64,000 nucleotides of DNA, taken from positions 76,743,667 to 76,807,666 of the forward strand of contig CM070715.1 in assembly GCA_036346275.1 (NCBI GenBank). The letters run 5' to 3'. The position numbers and the translations under genes were made by a program. This document shows positions 32,679 through 45,585 of the stretch, one piece after another (the stretch's first letter is position 1; each line of letters begins with the position of its first letter). The stretch comes from Otatea glauca (lineage: Eukaryota; Streptophyta; Magnoliopsida; Poales; Poaceae). The notes under the pieces were generated by a model. It had not been told where the DNA came from, did no database searches, and saw only the letters and a program-made list of their open reading frames with translations.

Positions 32679-33770
32679 GGGTAGGACTAGCAATCTAACG
32701 TCCGATGGGAAGGTCTCATCGGACACGTTGCCGCAACATATAAAAATAATACGTGCAACAATTGTAATCACTCTGTGCAACAGAAATCCATAATAACAGT
32801 GATAATGTCAATAAAAAATCTAAATTGGATGAAACCTTAAGTATAGAACGTACCCTGATTTTAAAATAATTCAGACATCGTAAACAAAGAAAGTTATAAT
32901 AACACAACACTTCAACATCTGAAAAAAAAAACAGTTGCAACATTTTACAGCTACTCGTGCTACAATCGGACTAAATGTTTGCAACAAAATGAAATATCAA
33001 AATTGGAAAATAAATGTGCAACAATTGACAATCCTACTACAACAATATATCATTGTAATGCAACAATTAACGAACTATTGCACCAAATACCTCTTGCTGC
33101 AACATTTTTGGTAAGACACAGTACAACATAACAAAATATTTCTTGCAACAATTATAAATACTTGTTGTAACAGTCTGGAGAAATATCTGCAACAAGCCAT
33201 CTAGAAGAAGGCATGCGGGCGACGGCGGCTCACCTGGTACCTTTCCTCTACACTTGATCCCCACATGGCACACCATACCCTCATCACCACCTCACCGGCC
33301 CTTCGCTCGTCATCCGTTGCGCCTGCATCCTTCAATCTCGACCCTTCAAGATCCGACGTGCAACCGCTTTTTAGAAGGGAAGATCTCCGCATGAGCAAAG
33401 GCCGCGTCCATGGCCATGGTGTCCACGAGCTTAAGCAACGGCGAGCTTTGACCAGCAGTTGGTACCGGAGCTTGTGATGCCAAGGCAAAAGCCAGAGCGG
33501 AGTATAGTTAGAGCTCACTCATGATAGCAGCTCGGTCGAAAGCTTGCTGATTGATGAGTTGAGGCCAGAGAGAGTAGAAGGTGGAGGCAGTCGTGGGGTG
33601 TTGGGGATCGAGAAATGGGTGGATGAGGCTTGATGGCGAAGCGGATAAGGCTTCTCATTTTTTTTGTCCATGTGAAAGGTAGATGCAGGCGTTCATGTGG
33701 ATGACAACGGGTGGATGAAAGCGTCCGATGAAAGATAATGGAATCGGACGTCCTCGCGTTATCATTTATG
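32679..33770. mobile_element. 1.09-kb Mutator-type element with tgcaaca words
   Basis: Flanked by the 9-bp duplication CATTTCTAA (32670-32678 and 33771-33779). Both ends carry CGTCCGAT followed by CATCGGAC (left 32699-32728; right, complemented, 33720-33750). The interior 32730-33200 repeats tgcaaca about ten times, and the GC-richer part 33220-33620 has no recognised protein. It is non-autonomous. Confidence 0.75.
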
Positions 33771-33779
33771 CATTTCTAA

Positions 33780-35333
33780 AAATTGTCTCTAGAGAAACAC
33801 TAAAGCATTTAATTTAGATATTCAACACTATCTTTATCTTTGTGACTATTGGCAAAACACTAACTTCAATGCTAAGAGTCGTTCATGTTGGTTGCAACAT
33901 TGGCTTTTAACCGACGATAGCATCTATGTTCCCTTGCCATGCTTGCTACTAAATAAGAGCCACTCTCTTATCTCTCCTTTTTTTTCTCTCTCTCCCATGT
34001 AGAACAAAACTGATATATATATACTAAAAGTAAGCTAAAATAATCTTATTGTACATACCCTAATTAGGTCTCATAGCATGTATGGATTTCTCACTGAGTG
34101 TGGAACTATTTCCGTAAAATTCTTGTGTTTCAAACAAGGTTTTTTATTTTGTTCAGTGAGCTGAGCGCTGCGTATAGACGTATATGACGTGGCACATTGA
34201 TTTCCTTTTGGTTTTGAAATGTTTGGCTTCACTCTTTTCTTGTGCTACTCCAGTCGTTTTTCTAAGGCAAAACGACGAGTAACGCTGCAGGCTTCCAAAC
34301 GACGATGCTACGCTGATCTGACTGTCCGGCAACCGCAGATGACAGACGCAAGCCGTGGCCAGTGGCCACTTCCCAAATCATCACCTTTTTTTTTAAGCTC
34401 CACGTCGCGTGAGGCTATGTTTGCATTTATGTTAGGGAGAAAACAAAACCTGCAAAAAATTTTATCAAAGTAAAGTAATGCTTTCGCCTCTCCCGTGGTT
34501 CCAACGGCACGGTAGTGCGGGAGAAATCAAGCTTGATGCATGGATCCACCCATCCGCATGTTGGCGTGGAGTGGCATGTCAGGCGAGGCCGCTCCGCTAC
34601 ATGGTTGTAGTACGTTATACGTGAGCTGGTTATCTCACCGTGGACTTCACCTCACCAATCACCGCCCGCTTTGCCACGACAAAGCCAGTCAAATGGATTG
34701 TCCCATGCCGTGAGCTATGCGGACGTGGGACGTCGCGCGCGCACGAGCGGCCACGCACGACGCCCGGCATCCGACCGCGACCGCGACCGCGTTGGCCGTC
34801 CTCCGCTCCTCCCTTTGTCTCGCACTCTCGCGTAGTGAGTACTGGCGCGCTCGTGCACAATCGGCAGGTAACACACACACTTCTTGCAAAATAGGGTAAC
34901 ACGTAAGAGTGACGAACTTGGTGGTACGGTTCCAAACGATCAAGTTAAAACACGGCTAAAGCTTAAAAGGAGGTCCAAACATCGACCACACTGCACATAA
35001 AAGTTACTCTCTTTTTTTGGAGTCGCATAAAAGTTACTCTGAATACACCATTATTGCTATTAGTAATTGATCACCTATACCACTCTGTACATGGAGAGAA
35101 CAGGATATATATCTTAATTTAAGAGGTCACATGACGCAACTTATATACCCAAATCAGGTTAAGCTTAAAACTGCTATACATAAACAAGATGCTACTGGTG
35201 TCGCTCCTCAAATGCTTAAGCCCTATCCGTATCAAGAAGCTATAGGTGTTCTCTCATCCTCCGGTATATGGATTTACAGGATATGCATAAACTTCCAAAT
35301 TGCGCCTGGGTGGCATCTGGCATGTCCATCTTA
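33780..35333. other. Intergenic stretch without recognisable gene
   Basis: AT-rich to 34480, then a GC-rich block 34630-34860 in which several overlapping Arg/Ala-rich frames are open only because of composition. I see no conserved motif or RNA gene. The last 200 bases are downstream of the CH-domain gene stop and should hold its 3' UTR. Confidence 0.5.
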
Positions 35334-38300
35334 CTAAACCTTTAGCCTGTCCCCGGGGTACACGGCAGCAGCTTTCCCTCTGTCGACATTCTTTGCCCTT
35401 GAGTCGCTCTGGATTGATTTTTCAGAGAATGAAGGAGTAACTGTTGTGAAGCTTCTCTCCTTGCTTCTCCTGCAGCACAAACGGATTTTTTTCAGAAGAT
35501 ATAGTAAAGTCTTGGGCATCAAATTGGTATCTAATGCTCACATGATGCCATACCTGAGATGAACTATGAAGAACACTGCGCCGACTAGTGTAATTCCTCC
35601 AGCAACTGACTTTAGCACCCCTTTCCCTGATTTGGGAACATCATTCCCAGTCCTTTGAGCAGTGCTGTTATTTTCAACAATTTCTTCTGATTTCACCAGT
35701 TTACCTTCAGGTGCGGAAGCGTCCTGGATGACAGAGATGTTAAAAGTTCTTGTGGATGAAACAAAATGATGACTATAAGAGTAAACGTCTACATGTTTAT
35801 CGTGTCAGGAGGTACCGTTTGATTCCCAGTGCTGAATTCAGGTTTCAGCACTCGACATGCTCTATCATCTTCAGAAACTGCTGGCAATTTGCCACCTGTA
35901 GGATGCCTTGGGGTTAAACATGAGTACAACTCAGAACTCAAATCAGATGGCTCGCCACTTAATCCAAATCTGGGTTCTTCGCAAGTTGAACATACAGACT
36001 CCCTATCACTGACAAGAACATCACAATGTTGATCAGTGGTGCCAGTGTACTTTTGGAGGTCACCACTTCCTTTATCTGGATGGTCAGCAGATCTTTTCGC
36101 ATCTCCCTGCCCATCATAAATCCTTTTAGAAACTGTGACCAGAGGAGCGTCCAAATCATTCTCGCCACTGTCGAATGCCAAATGACTGCTTATGGAGTCT
36201 GACTCTTCTAAGTTTACCGAACATTTAGTTGTTCTAATTCTTGAACATTGGTCAGTTGGAGATTGAGTAAAACAACACGATTCTTTATTGTGAAATAAAG
36301 GAGTTGAATCCACAGAATCAGAGTCCATAACATCCAAGTCAAGCGATCCCACTGATTCAGCTAATGATTTTTCTTCATGCATGTCATGTCCACTATCTCC
36401 ATAGCCTTCCCTTTGTTCCTTAGGGGCATTGCTCAATTGGAAAAGCACGGAAAGATTGTCTTCATCAACAGAGTCCTCAGGTTCTAGCACAGAGAGTCTG
36501 CTTTCTGCTTCATCAGAGTCATAATGTGTGTCACCTTGTTGATCATTCTGTCCGCCAAATATTTTCTGCACATAATAGAGATTAAAACGAATTGTTGATT
36601 TTAAGTAAAGGATCAATTAGCAAGAGTATGCCAAAGAAAAGCAATCCTTTCAAAGAGCTTGCCTGGTGATGCAATGCTTTATAATTTGCACGTGGACTGT
36701 ATCCACTTGAACCAGATGAACTGCATTGTGGTTGCTCCAAACTTCTACGGATGCCTCCAACAATATATTTAGGCATGGTTATTGTGTAAGTGACAATATC
36801 AAAATCAGGCACCTGTCAACAGCGAGCAGAAAACACGCCAATTAAAAATACTGAGAAAAATATACTAGGTATATTTGTCCATGCTTACTTAATTGAAAGA
36901 CACTTCTTATACAAATTACACTCAAATCTAGGACTTACATTCAGGTGCATCATCCGGGCCTTTTTAGATAGCGAACGTACGCACATACAGACTTTCCTAA
37001 CATTTCTTTTCTCAACCACATCGGAAGGAGTAAACAAATCAATTCCAGCTAACCCAAGGATTTGGCATAGCTGTAAAGGAAAAAGAATATGATATATCAA
37101 GCCACCCTTTGAGAACAAAAGAAATACCAAGCCAGTAAAAGATATGTGACTGCTATCAGAAAATCAGTAAGATTCAGCATCTAGTCTAGAACAAAGAAAA
37201 CAATGTTGGTCCAATTTGTTATGAATAGCACTTGTATTCAACATGAGGCCAAAGGGCCAGTATATATACACGTACAAGAGGATATAGAAGGAAAGACTAT
37301 ATAAGGCAATAACTATACAAGGCAAATAATCTCTATACAAGGCAACTAGCAATCTCGTATATAAGGTAACAAAGATACTATCTAACACCCCCCCTCAAAC
37401 TCATGGTGGATCAACAACACTGAGTTTGGAGAGATAAAAGCTGTGCTGAGCTCTAGTCTGTGTCTTCGTGAAGAAATCTGCTAATTGAAGCTCTGAAGGC
37501 ACATACTGAAGAGCCACAACCTGATCCTGTACTTGTGTCCTCATGTAGGAAGCATCAACGCCAATATGCTTGGTGAGCTCATGCTTCACTGGATCTCGAG
37601 CAATGCTAATAGCACCTGTACTGTCAGATAAAAGAGGAGTTGGTGTAGAAACAGAAACACCAAAATCCTCAAGTAGCCACCGTAGCCAAGTAACCTCTGC
37701 TGTCAAAAGAGCCATCGCTCGCAACTCAGCCTCGGCACTGGAACGAGAAACTGCTATCTGCTTCTTAGTCTTCCAAGTAATGAGAGAACCACCAAGAAAA
37801 ACACAATAAGCAGAAAGAGACCGGCGATCAGAGGGATCACTAGCCCAAGTAGCATCGGAGTATGTCTGAAGCTGGAGGGAGCTGGATCGAGGAAAGAAAA
37901 GACGGCGAGAGATAGTTCCACGAAGATATCGTAGAACACGAAGAAGATGACTATAGTGAAGTCAGGTGGGAGCGTAAACGAATCGACTCAAGATATGAAC
38001 CGGATAGGAAATGTCGGGACGAGTAACACCAAGGTAAACAAGACTCCCAACAAGATGACGATAGCGAGTAGGATCATCAAGAGGTTCACCGTCGATGGGT
38101 CGAAGGTGGACATTGAGCTCCATAGAGTCTCAAAGATCTGTTGATCAAAGAGAAGCACGGTCAAGAAGATCCCAATATACTTCTCTTGGGATAGAAAAAA
38201 CCCTCGGTGTAGAAGAGACTTCAATCCCGTAAAGTAACGAAGAGGACCTAGATCGGACATGAGAAACTGCTCATTAAGTCGTGCCTTCACAAAGGCAATA

Positions 38301-41300
38301 TACTGAGTATCATCGCCAAGAATGATCATGTCATCAACATAGAGAAGAAGAAGAGTCCGTCCCACGAGGTGAAGTGTGAACAAAGAGCGCAGGATCATGA
38401 GTACTAGCAGAAAAGCCAGCAGCAATGACCACAGAAGAAAAACGCTCAAACCAGGCACGAGGGGCTTGCTTGAGGTCATAAAGAGAGCGACGAAGACGAC
38501 AAACCATGCCCTCAGGAACAAAATACCCGGTGGTGGCGCATAAAACCTCCTCACGTAGCTCACCATTAAGAAAGGCATTCTTGACATCAAGGTGAGATAG
38601 ACCAGCGACGAGCGGATGCTACCGCAAGAAGAGTGCGAACAGTGGTCATATGAGCCACCGAGCAAAGTCTCGCCATAATCACGACCATGCTCCTGCTGAA
38701 AACCACGTGCTACGAGGCGAGCCTTGTAGCGCTCAAGAGAACCATCGAGCGAGTCTTAACCTTATAGACCCACTTGCATGTAATGGGGCGGGCATGTGGA
38801 GGAAGGGCACAAGATCCCACGTGCGGTGCGCTCAAGGGCAGCAATCTCTCTCGCCATCGCATAGCTGCCATTCATGATGAACAACAACATCACGGTAAGA
38901 AGTCGGCTCGGCAAGAACAAAGACCAAAGAAAGCCAAGGCGCTTAGGAGGCCGAATAGAGACGATCACGAAGAGCGTAGCGAGGAGGCCCAGAAGAAAAT
39001 GACTCAACAGGAGAAGAAGAGACATCAGAAGAATCCTCAACTCGCGGACGACGAGTGTAGTAGAGAGGATACGAAGGAACAATGTCAGAAGAAACTTCTG
39101 GAGGAGGCACGGAATGTGAAGACTTCGTGTGGAAAGGTCATGAAGGAGATGCCAAGCGTGGAGAAGGAAAAGTGGCAACAAGAGTATCGGAAAAGTAAGA
39201 AAAGAAAGTGGCTCGACAAGAGATCTTTGGAGTGGAAGAAGGACGAGGGTAGAAGGGACGAGACTCATCAAAAGTAACATCCCGAGAAATCCGCATTCGT
39301 CGGCCAACAGGATCCCAACAACGATATCCCTTATGTTCAGCACTATAGCCCAGAAAAACGCACTCAACAGACTGAGCGGTCAGCTTGGTGCGTTCACGAG
39401 GTGCAAGGAGGACATAGCACACACACCCAAAAAGGCGAAGACTAGAGTAATCAGGAAGCATGCCACAAAGACGTTCCACCGGAATCCCACCCTTAAGAGC
39501 AGAGGAAGGCTGAATATTAATCAAGTAAGTGGCAGTGGAAACAGCCTCAGCCCAGAAATGAGGTGGAACAGCGGAAGCAAGTAAAAGGGCACGAGCTGTC
39601 TCAAGAAGATGGCGATGCTTGCGCCACCACACCATTCGAGCATGAGCACCGTGACAGAAAAGCGAGAAAGAGTGCCCTGTAGCAAGAAAAGTAATGCGGC
39701 GCGGACAGATATTCCTCGCCGAGTCGGCGAAGAACTCGAATGGGAGAGTCAAACCGAGTACGGATCATAGTGGCAAAATTCTTATAGATGGACAAGGCCT
39801 CGCTACGAGAAGACATAAAGTATATCCAAGTGTGGCGAGAAATCATCTATAAAAGAATATAATATTTATGACCCTTTTGAAACAAAAGGAGCGGACCCCA
39901 CACATCGAATGAACAAGATCAAAAGGACGCTGGATACTGAGACTCGCTAGAAGGATAGGGAGTTGTAGCTGCTTTACCAAGCTTACAACCCGCACAATCT
40001 AAGGAGGTATCACGCACCACGATCCTAAAAGATCACGACGAATTAAAGAAGACAGACGTGACCCACAAAGATGCCCTAAACGGTGATGCCATCGAGCAAA
40101 CGACCCAATGAGCGATGCAACGGAGGCGAAGCAATGGAGGAGACGGAGAGACCGGCGAGAGGCGGCGGAAGGAAGACGAAGCCGATCAAGCTCCCAAAGC
40201 GCCGAGAGTCATGGCGGCGAGGGCCAATACCAACCGAGACCTGTCCGCGATCCCGAACACATGAAGAGTCGAGTCAAGGATAACACGGCGACCATGATCG
40301 ATGGTCGCGGCGGATATAAAGCCGCATGGTGAGTTTAGAAACATGAGAAACAAAGCAGGAACATGAAAAGAGGAAGACAAAAGAGTGCCTCGTCCCCGCA
40401 ATGTAAAGAGGGTACCATCTGCGATGCATGCGGTGATAGGAGCGAAGAAGAGGACTAATGGAATGGAGACTCGTTGGATCGGATGTCATATGAAAAGAAG
40501 CTCCGAGTCAAGAATCCATGGTGTGATACGATGAGGAGGAAGATGGTCTCTCATTGGAAGATCAGCGTGGCGAGCCAGCAGACCACGACGGTGCGAAGTA
40601 GCCATGCGACGTAGCGACATCGAAATCTCTGAGTGGGTCCGAACCAACAGGCTTTGTTGAGGAGAGGCACCAAGAAGTCCAGGCCCTTAGGAGGACGCCC
40701 ACCGCGACGAGCAAGATCCTTTTCTTTCGATAGCAAACCGCTCCACATGCCCATCCTTGTTGCGGTGAGGTGCAGTGAAGCCTGCACTTTGGTAATCGAT
40801 CATCGAAGGAGGAGGCGCCATCGATGGAGGAATAGCACGAGGTACTTGCCAGGGTCAAGGAGATACTAGTAGGCCCGCACCACGAAGAAGAGTCTCCTCG
40901 CACGAATAGCCGCAAGAGCCTCCAATAAGGTCACACGGGATGACGAGCAAGCGGTGAGCACGACCGCTCAAATTCACCCGGCGTGTCTCGAAAGTCGAGA
41001 TATGGCGAAGCTCAAGTGAGAGCCTTGGCGTTAGCGAGATCGACAGTCTTGACAAACCTCCAATCCGAGAGAATCAAGTTGACGCCATACCGAGGACATT
41101 GAGCATAAAACTCGTCAACAATAGAATCACCTGCAGAACGATCGCTCTGTCGTCGACAACAACAAGGTATAAAGAATCCCCAGTAGGCTCATAGTGATCG
41201 CGAAGATGCGCCACATCGACCGAAATAAGACAAACCAACAATATCACCAATGAGATGCACCTCCATACTAGCAACCGAATAGCGAAGCACGAGCATCTTC

Positions 41301-44300
41301 ATCAAGCCATATCTTGTATGCGATGAAATTGAGTCCGAAAAGACTCCACAAAGATCAAGATACTCGCCGGAGGCCTTCCGCTGAGCGGCGATGACGCCTC
41401 TTTAGGAATAACAGCATGTCGGGAGCAGGGGCGAGGCGGACATGATAGCTCGCCAAGAAGAAACTCCCACGCACGCCTCGCATGTGAAGGCGCATGTGAA
41501 GAATCCAATCACGATAATTGAGACCATCAAAGATAACCGCAACGAGGAATGATCACGGTGCGGAAGAAGAGCTGCAGTGGCGACATTTTTTTGTCCGGAC
41601 CGGACTTAAAGCGATTAAAGTCCGATCCAATCACACCCGAGAAGAACCGAGCGGAGGAGGCTCGAGACGCCACGGGTGACGGCGGCTGGTCGGCGGCGGC
41701 GTCACGCAGCGGCGGCGACGGTCGGCGATCGCGTCGGCGGCGGCCGGAGTCGCGATGAAGTTCGGCGCCGAAGTCGAGTGGATCGCGCGTGGAAGACGAG
41801 CCGGCGGTGGCGCGCAGAATGAAGCGATCGCGCGACCGGAGGTGGCCGCGATCCGGACGAAGCGGAGGACGGCGCGCGCGAGGGACGGCGACGGCGCGAC
41901 GATCGGCGGCGGCGGCAGATGGAAACCCCAGTGCGCCACGGCTCGGCGGCGTGGCGAAAGCGAACTCGCGAACGGCGGCGTGGGAGACGGCCCGCGCTTC
42001 AGTCGTCGTCGGCGAGCAGCAGGCGCCGAGCCGGAAGTCGAGATGCGCAGGGACAGTCGGCCGGACTTGACGACGGGATCGACTTGGCAGGCGACCGACG
42101 GGAGAAGCGCCGGGAGCTACAGCCGAGGAGGACGAATCGGCGAAGAAAAACCAGAGGAGAGGTCGGGAGAGCGCAAGTGCAACGCCCGTAAGAAAACCCT
42201 AACCCTAACTTGGCTCTGATACCATGTTATGAATAGCACTTGTATTCAACATGAGGCCAAAGGGCCAGTATATATACACGTACAAGAGGATATAGAAGGA
42301 AAGACTATATAAGGCAATAACTATACAAGGCAAATAATCTCTGTACAAGGCAACTAGCAATCTCGTATATAAGGTAACAAAGATACTATCTAACACAATT
42401 TACACCAAGTACAGCTTTGTTATGGAGAATTTATACCAATTGCGGTTGAGTGTCTTGGCTAGAATAAAATGCTCTGGCACCAGCCAACACAAACTGATAT
42501 GTGGTCATTGTTCAACAAATATGCTTTTAATGAAAATAGAAAAAGAACCCGGAAAGTAATGGAGTTATTGAAGTTCACTGGAAACCAGCCAACACAAACT
42601 GACCTATGGTCGTTATTCCCAATCAAGCTAATGCTTGTTAAATGACACTGCAACAGTCTTAGGCAGTAATATACTCGTAACTGTCAGGGAACTAGTACGA
42701 AGCACTCAGCAATACCAAGTTCAGTACTGATTTTTGGATGTTGGAGCCCTTGAAATGACAGTCTGACGACCCAAATAATTGACCAAACATTTCAAGCATC
42801 ATGGAAAATTTACACTGACCAAAGTTCATATTTAGATCATATGAAGCAACATATAAATAGATTTCAGTGGTTTCAAGTAGAAGTTGACAGACATCAGACT
42901 GGCTACATGCAAACGGAACTCTTGCTATACAAATTGCTTCACTTAAGCTCCTTTAGTGACAAATGTTATTCTCAATAATTTCTTTCAGTTCACTTCTATC
43001 AAAACTAACGCACTTAAAGTTAAAATCAAGATAAAATAAACTAAGCTTATACAAGGAGAAACATGAAATGATATATACCTTAAGAAACGAGTCAACTTTT
43101 GGATAGGGCATATATTTCCCATTGCTCTTACCAAAAGATGTTCTCTCATAAATATACACTTTCGATTGCTTCATTTGTTCTTTGTTCTTTTTCAATAGCC
43201 TTTTCCATATTACTTTGGAAACTTGAAACCTGACAGCATGCACGTAATAATAAGTAAACAATTGTCGGGACACTGTGTTTTTCAAAACAAAAAAAAAACT
43301 GTCGGGACACTGAAACTAGTTCAAATACCATAGAGAGGCTTACTGTGCATAATATAGCCCATAGAAAGTAAGCTAGCTAGTATCACAGTCTCTCTAGAGA
43401 AGGAAAATGCATATTTCAATAACATTAAAGCCTCAAAGGTAATTCAGAGCCTAATGGGGAATACAAAGTCAGAGAGCTATCTTTTTTTGACGAAAAAAGG
43501 AATAACAGCAAATGGTATTTTTGTTCATTGCTGCTCCAACTATGAATTACTTTTACGCATCTGCTTAGGCAATGTCTGTAGTAGTAGATAGACAGAACAT
43601 CTCTTGAATCAATAATTTCCATGGAAAAATATGGAACTGAATCACCTGTAGCACAACAATTTTCTGCTGACTTGAGCTATATGGAATTAATCAGAAAAGA
43701 GTTACAGCATTCAGCAATGCTAATCATTTTTTTTCCTTACCGGTTGACTTCATAATGTGAAAGCAAGCCTAAGTTTGCAAAGAGCCAAAACTACATATTA
43801 CCTGAAGTACATCAATCACTGTAATCCAAGATTCTGTAGTTGCACCAAATGTACAATTACAGCATTGGAAATTCATATAAAAGCCAACAAAGATGTACCA
43901 ACTAGTGCCAAGAAATACATACACACAGAAAAAAAAAATAGTGCATTTGGGCCTACTGGGAGGGCTAGCAAAGAAATCAAAATCTTACAGCAACTCTCCG
44001 TCCGCAAGAAGGTCCGCAACTAAAATGTCTTCATCAAACCTAAGATGGAGAACTTCACCAAGCCAGATTTTCGTTTGTTTCTGAAACAAATACATAAATA
44101 AACAGAGCAGTCAAAATAATAACAAAAGTAGGATATAAGGTGTAATCTTCTGATTTACAGTAGAGGGATGTCTTAACAAAAAAAAGTGTGTTCGGTAAGT
44201 ATCTGCCATAAAAGTATCGAAAAAAAAGAGAGAAAGATTCACTATACTTCCTAAGAACAGTTTTAGTTGTAATTAGGATTTATGTTTAGTACTACAACAC

Positions 44301-45585
44301 AGTTGAACACTTTTAATATTGAGTTGTAAATCCAGTGCAATACAATTTTACATTTGTAGCTGTAGAATATGAAGTTAGATACCTTTCATTCAATTTTGAT
44401 GTGTAATTTTAATAAATCTTGAAAGGTTGAATGGCATGTATATCTCCTGTTTATTACTCACAAATTTGTTGAACGAATATGAAATATACATATCAACATT
44501 TAAAAATATAAAAGTATGTTGTAGACTTGTAGTATAAATGTTTATTACACAATGTCCAAAAGTATTTCAGTAGTTATACTAGTTGGCAAGCACTGCAGCC
44601 ATGTCCTTTACCAACTTCGTTTAATTTTGTCATGAGTTAAAGCGTGAAGCACAGTACTGTAATTTTGTACCGATTCTGTCGAGCGCACACAAGAACTAAG
44701 TAGACAAATGATGTCGAAAAATAATCCAGCATAGGTCATTTTTGAAACTTATCAATTGCATGTGCAGCAACTGCTAAGCAAGGCAACATGATGAATCTAC
44801 GAATTTGAGTCACTTCAACATGGCAGCATAGGTGAAAGGATCCCCTCATATCTCAACCTCCCATTCGGGTCTAGTATTTAGATTTTTACCACAATATCTA
44901 CCTCTGGAAACACTTAAGAGGCCATGACACGCAAGTCCAAAATAGCCCAACACAGTACAAACGCCTGAAATTATCCCTTACCGAAACGAAAGAAAAATCC
45001 AAAGGGCTAAAAAACTCTCCCCTCACACAGAATTCACTCGGCAGCTAATTACTCCAACGTTGCCCTCCTAGAGAAATGCATGGTTCTCATGTTTTTCAAC
45101 AATATGAAATGCACGAACACTGGGTATTGAACCAGAAGAAACGGGGGGAGCAGAGATAGAACAGTTAATTAGCTTATCAAATCAACTCAGACACTTCGTT
45201 TCGACGCCGCCAAATCTGGGTATCCCGTCTTAACATCTCGCGTAAGCATAATCCGAATTAAAAATCCCAAACAGATCGCGTGAGCCTGTAGTAGGCTGTA
45301 GGGCGCAGGAATCAGTCGAGCACTGCCGCAAGGAGAGAACGGCGGCCAAGCACGCCGGCCGTTACGAGCAGAGCCACTCCGCTAAGCCGGCCAGCGCTGG
45401 AGCGAGCAGCCTCACTGTTCCATTAATCCCCACGGCCCAATCGGAGGCACAAAAACTTACTACTTGGCGCGCGTTTCGCGGGCACCGACCTGCAGGAAGG
45501 CGTCGTCGAGCTCGCGGAAGCTGGACGCGGGCGACGCCTGGTCCACGTGAACCACCCTCGGCTTCCCCTGCTGCGCCTTCCTCAT
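35334..45585 (-). CDS. Calponin-homology (CH) domain protein with C-terminal membrane anchor
   Basis: Eight exons in phase give 558 residues: 45490-45585, 43989-44080, 43079-43229, 36939-37070, 36663-36812, 35816-36565, 35554-35723, 35334-35469. Residues about 33-155 form a CH domain, the fold used for actin or microtubule binding: IWLGEVL and LADGELLF near its start, KVDSFLK in the middle, [17 protein letters not shown] near its end. A conserved segment [20 protein letters not shown] follows, then an acidic Ser/Asp-rich linker (about 208-480) and a single hydrophobic helix (about 497-513) before a basic tail of about 45 residues, suggesting a tail-type membrane anchor. The intron after exon 5 starts with GC (CAG|GCAAGC), a GC-AG intron. 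Intron 3 is 6008 bp because of a Copia insertion. I recognise the domain but not a named gene; the function is unknown. Confidence 0.88.
37217..37387 (-). repeat. 3' LTR of the intronic Copia element (171 bp)
   Basis: TGTTATG...CTAACA on the plus strand. Pairs with 42225-42395. Confidence 0.95.
37401..37760 (-). pseudogene. Copia RNase H C-terminal part
   Basis: The open part reads [21 protein letters not shown] residues, then [43 protein letters not shown] and a stop at 37401. These are the standard Copia RNase H blocks. It is in a different frame from the RT part upstream. Confidence 0.9.
37985..38750 (-). pseudogene. Copia reverse transcriptase, frameshifted
   Basis: The catalytic motif [11 protein letters not shown] is intact near 38320-38350, followed by [21 protein letters not shown]. 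Before and after this block the recognisable residues jump frame, for example after YFTGL and in the fingers domain upstream. A translated product would be truncated. Confidence 0.88.
39138..39900 (-). pseudogene. Copia integrase, frameshifted
   Basis: The core reads [70 protein letters not shown] and DVTFDES, the C-terminal half of a Copia integrase. The N-terminal part upstream (39600-39900) is in other frames (YIFFYRWFLA-type residues with [12 protein letters not shown]). Confidence 0.88.
39900..42212 (-). pseudogene. Gag/protease region of the intronic Copia element, decayed
   Basis: Between the primer-binding site and integrase there should be gag, a zinc knuckle and protease, but no frame is open for long. 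The 5' part (41600-42190) is very GC-rich. I see only short pieces resembling a Copia gag and cannot place a zinc knuckle or the protease DSG motif with confidence. Confidence 0.55.
42225..42395 (-). repeat. 5' LTR of the intronic Copia element (171 bp)
   Basis: Same sequence as 37217-37387 apart from a noted a/g difference in ctct(a/g)tacaagg. It adjoins the primer-binding site, which fixes the minus-strand orientation. Confidence 0.95.

Larger units (their letters stand above)
37217..42395 (-). mobile_element. 5.18-kb Copia retrotransposon inside intron 3 of the CH gene
   Basis: Two 171-bp LTRs (37217-37387 and 42225-42395) are nearly identical; I noted one substitution. The element is flanked by the 5-bp duplication CAATT (37212-37216 and 42396-42400). 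Next to the 42225 LTR, the minus strand reads TGGTATCAGAGC, a perfect initiator-Met-type primer-binding site (about 42213-42224). A polypurine tract (complement of ccccccctcaaa) adjoins the other LTR. Orientation is the same as the gene. Integrase, RT and RNase H are recognisable in the usual Copia order, but in several frames. The very short LTRs and the order of motifs are those of small Copia families. Confidence 0.95.

Noticed and set aside
34630..34943. Overlapping Arg/Ala-rich frames on both strands
   Set aside because: Open only because of high GC; no conserved pattern, and start and stop positions agree on no single reading.
42197..42211. Telomere-like aaccctaaccctaac
   Set aside because: Only about two units, directly at the primer-binding side of the Copia element; too short for an interstitial telomere.
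41755..42219. Open frames of 90-154 codons on the plus strand
   Set aside because: They are antisense to the GC-rich gag leader of the intronic Copia element and carry no motif.
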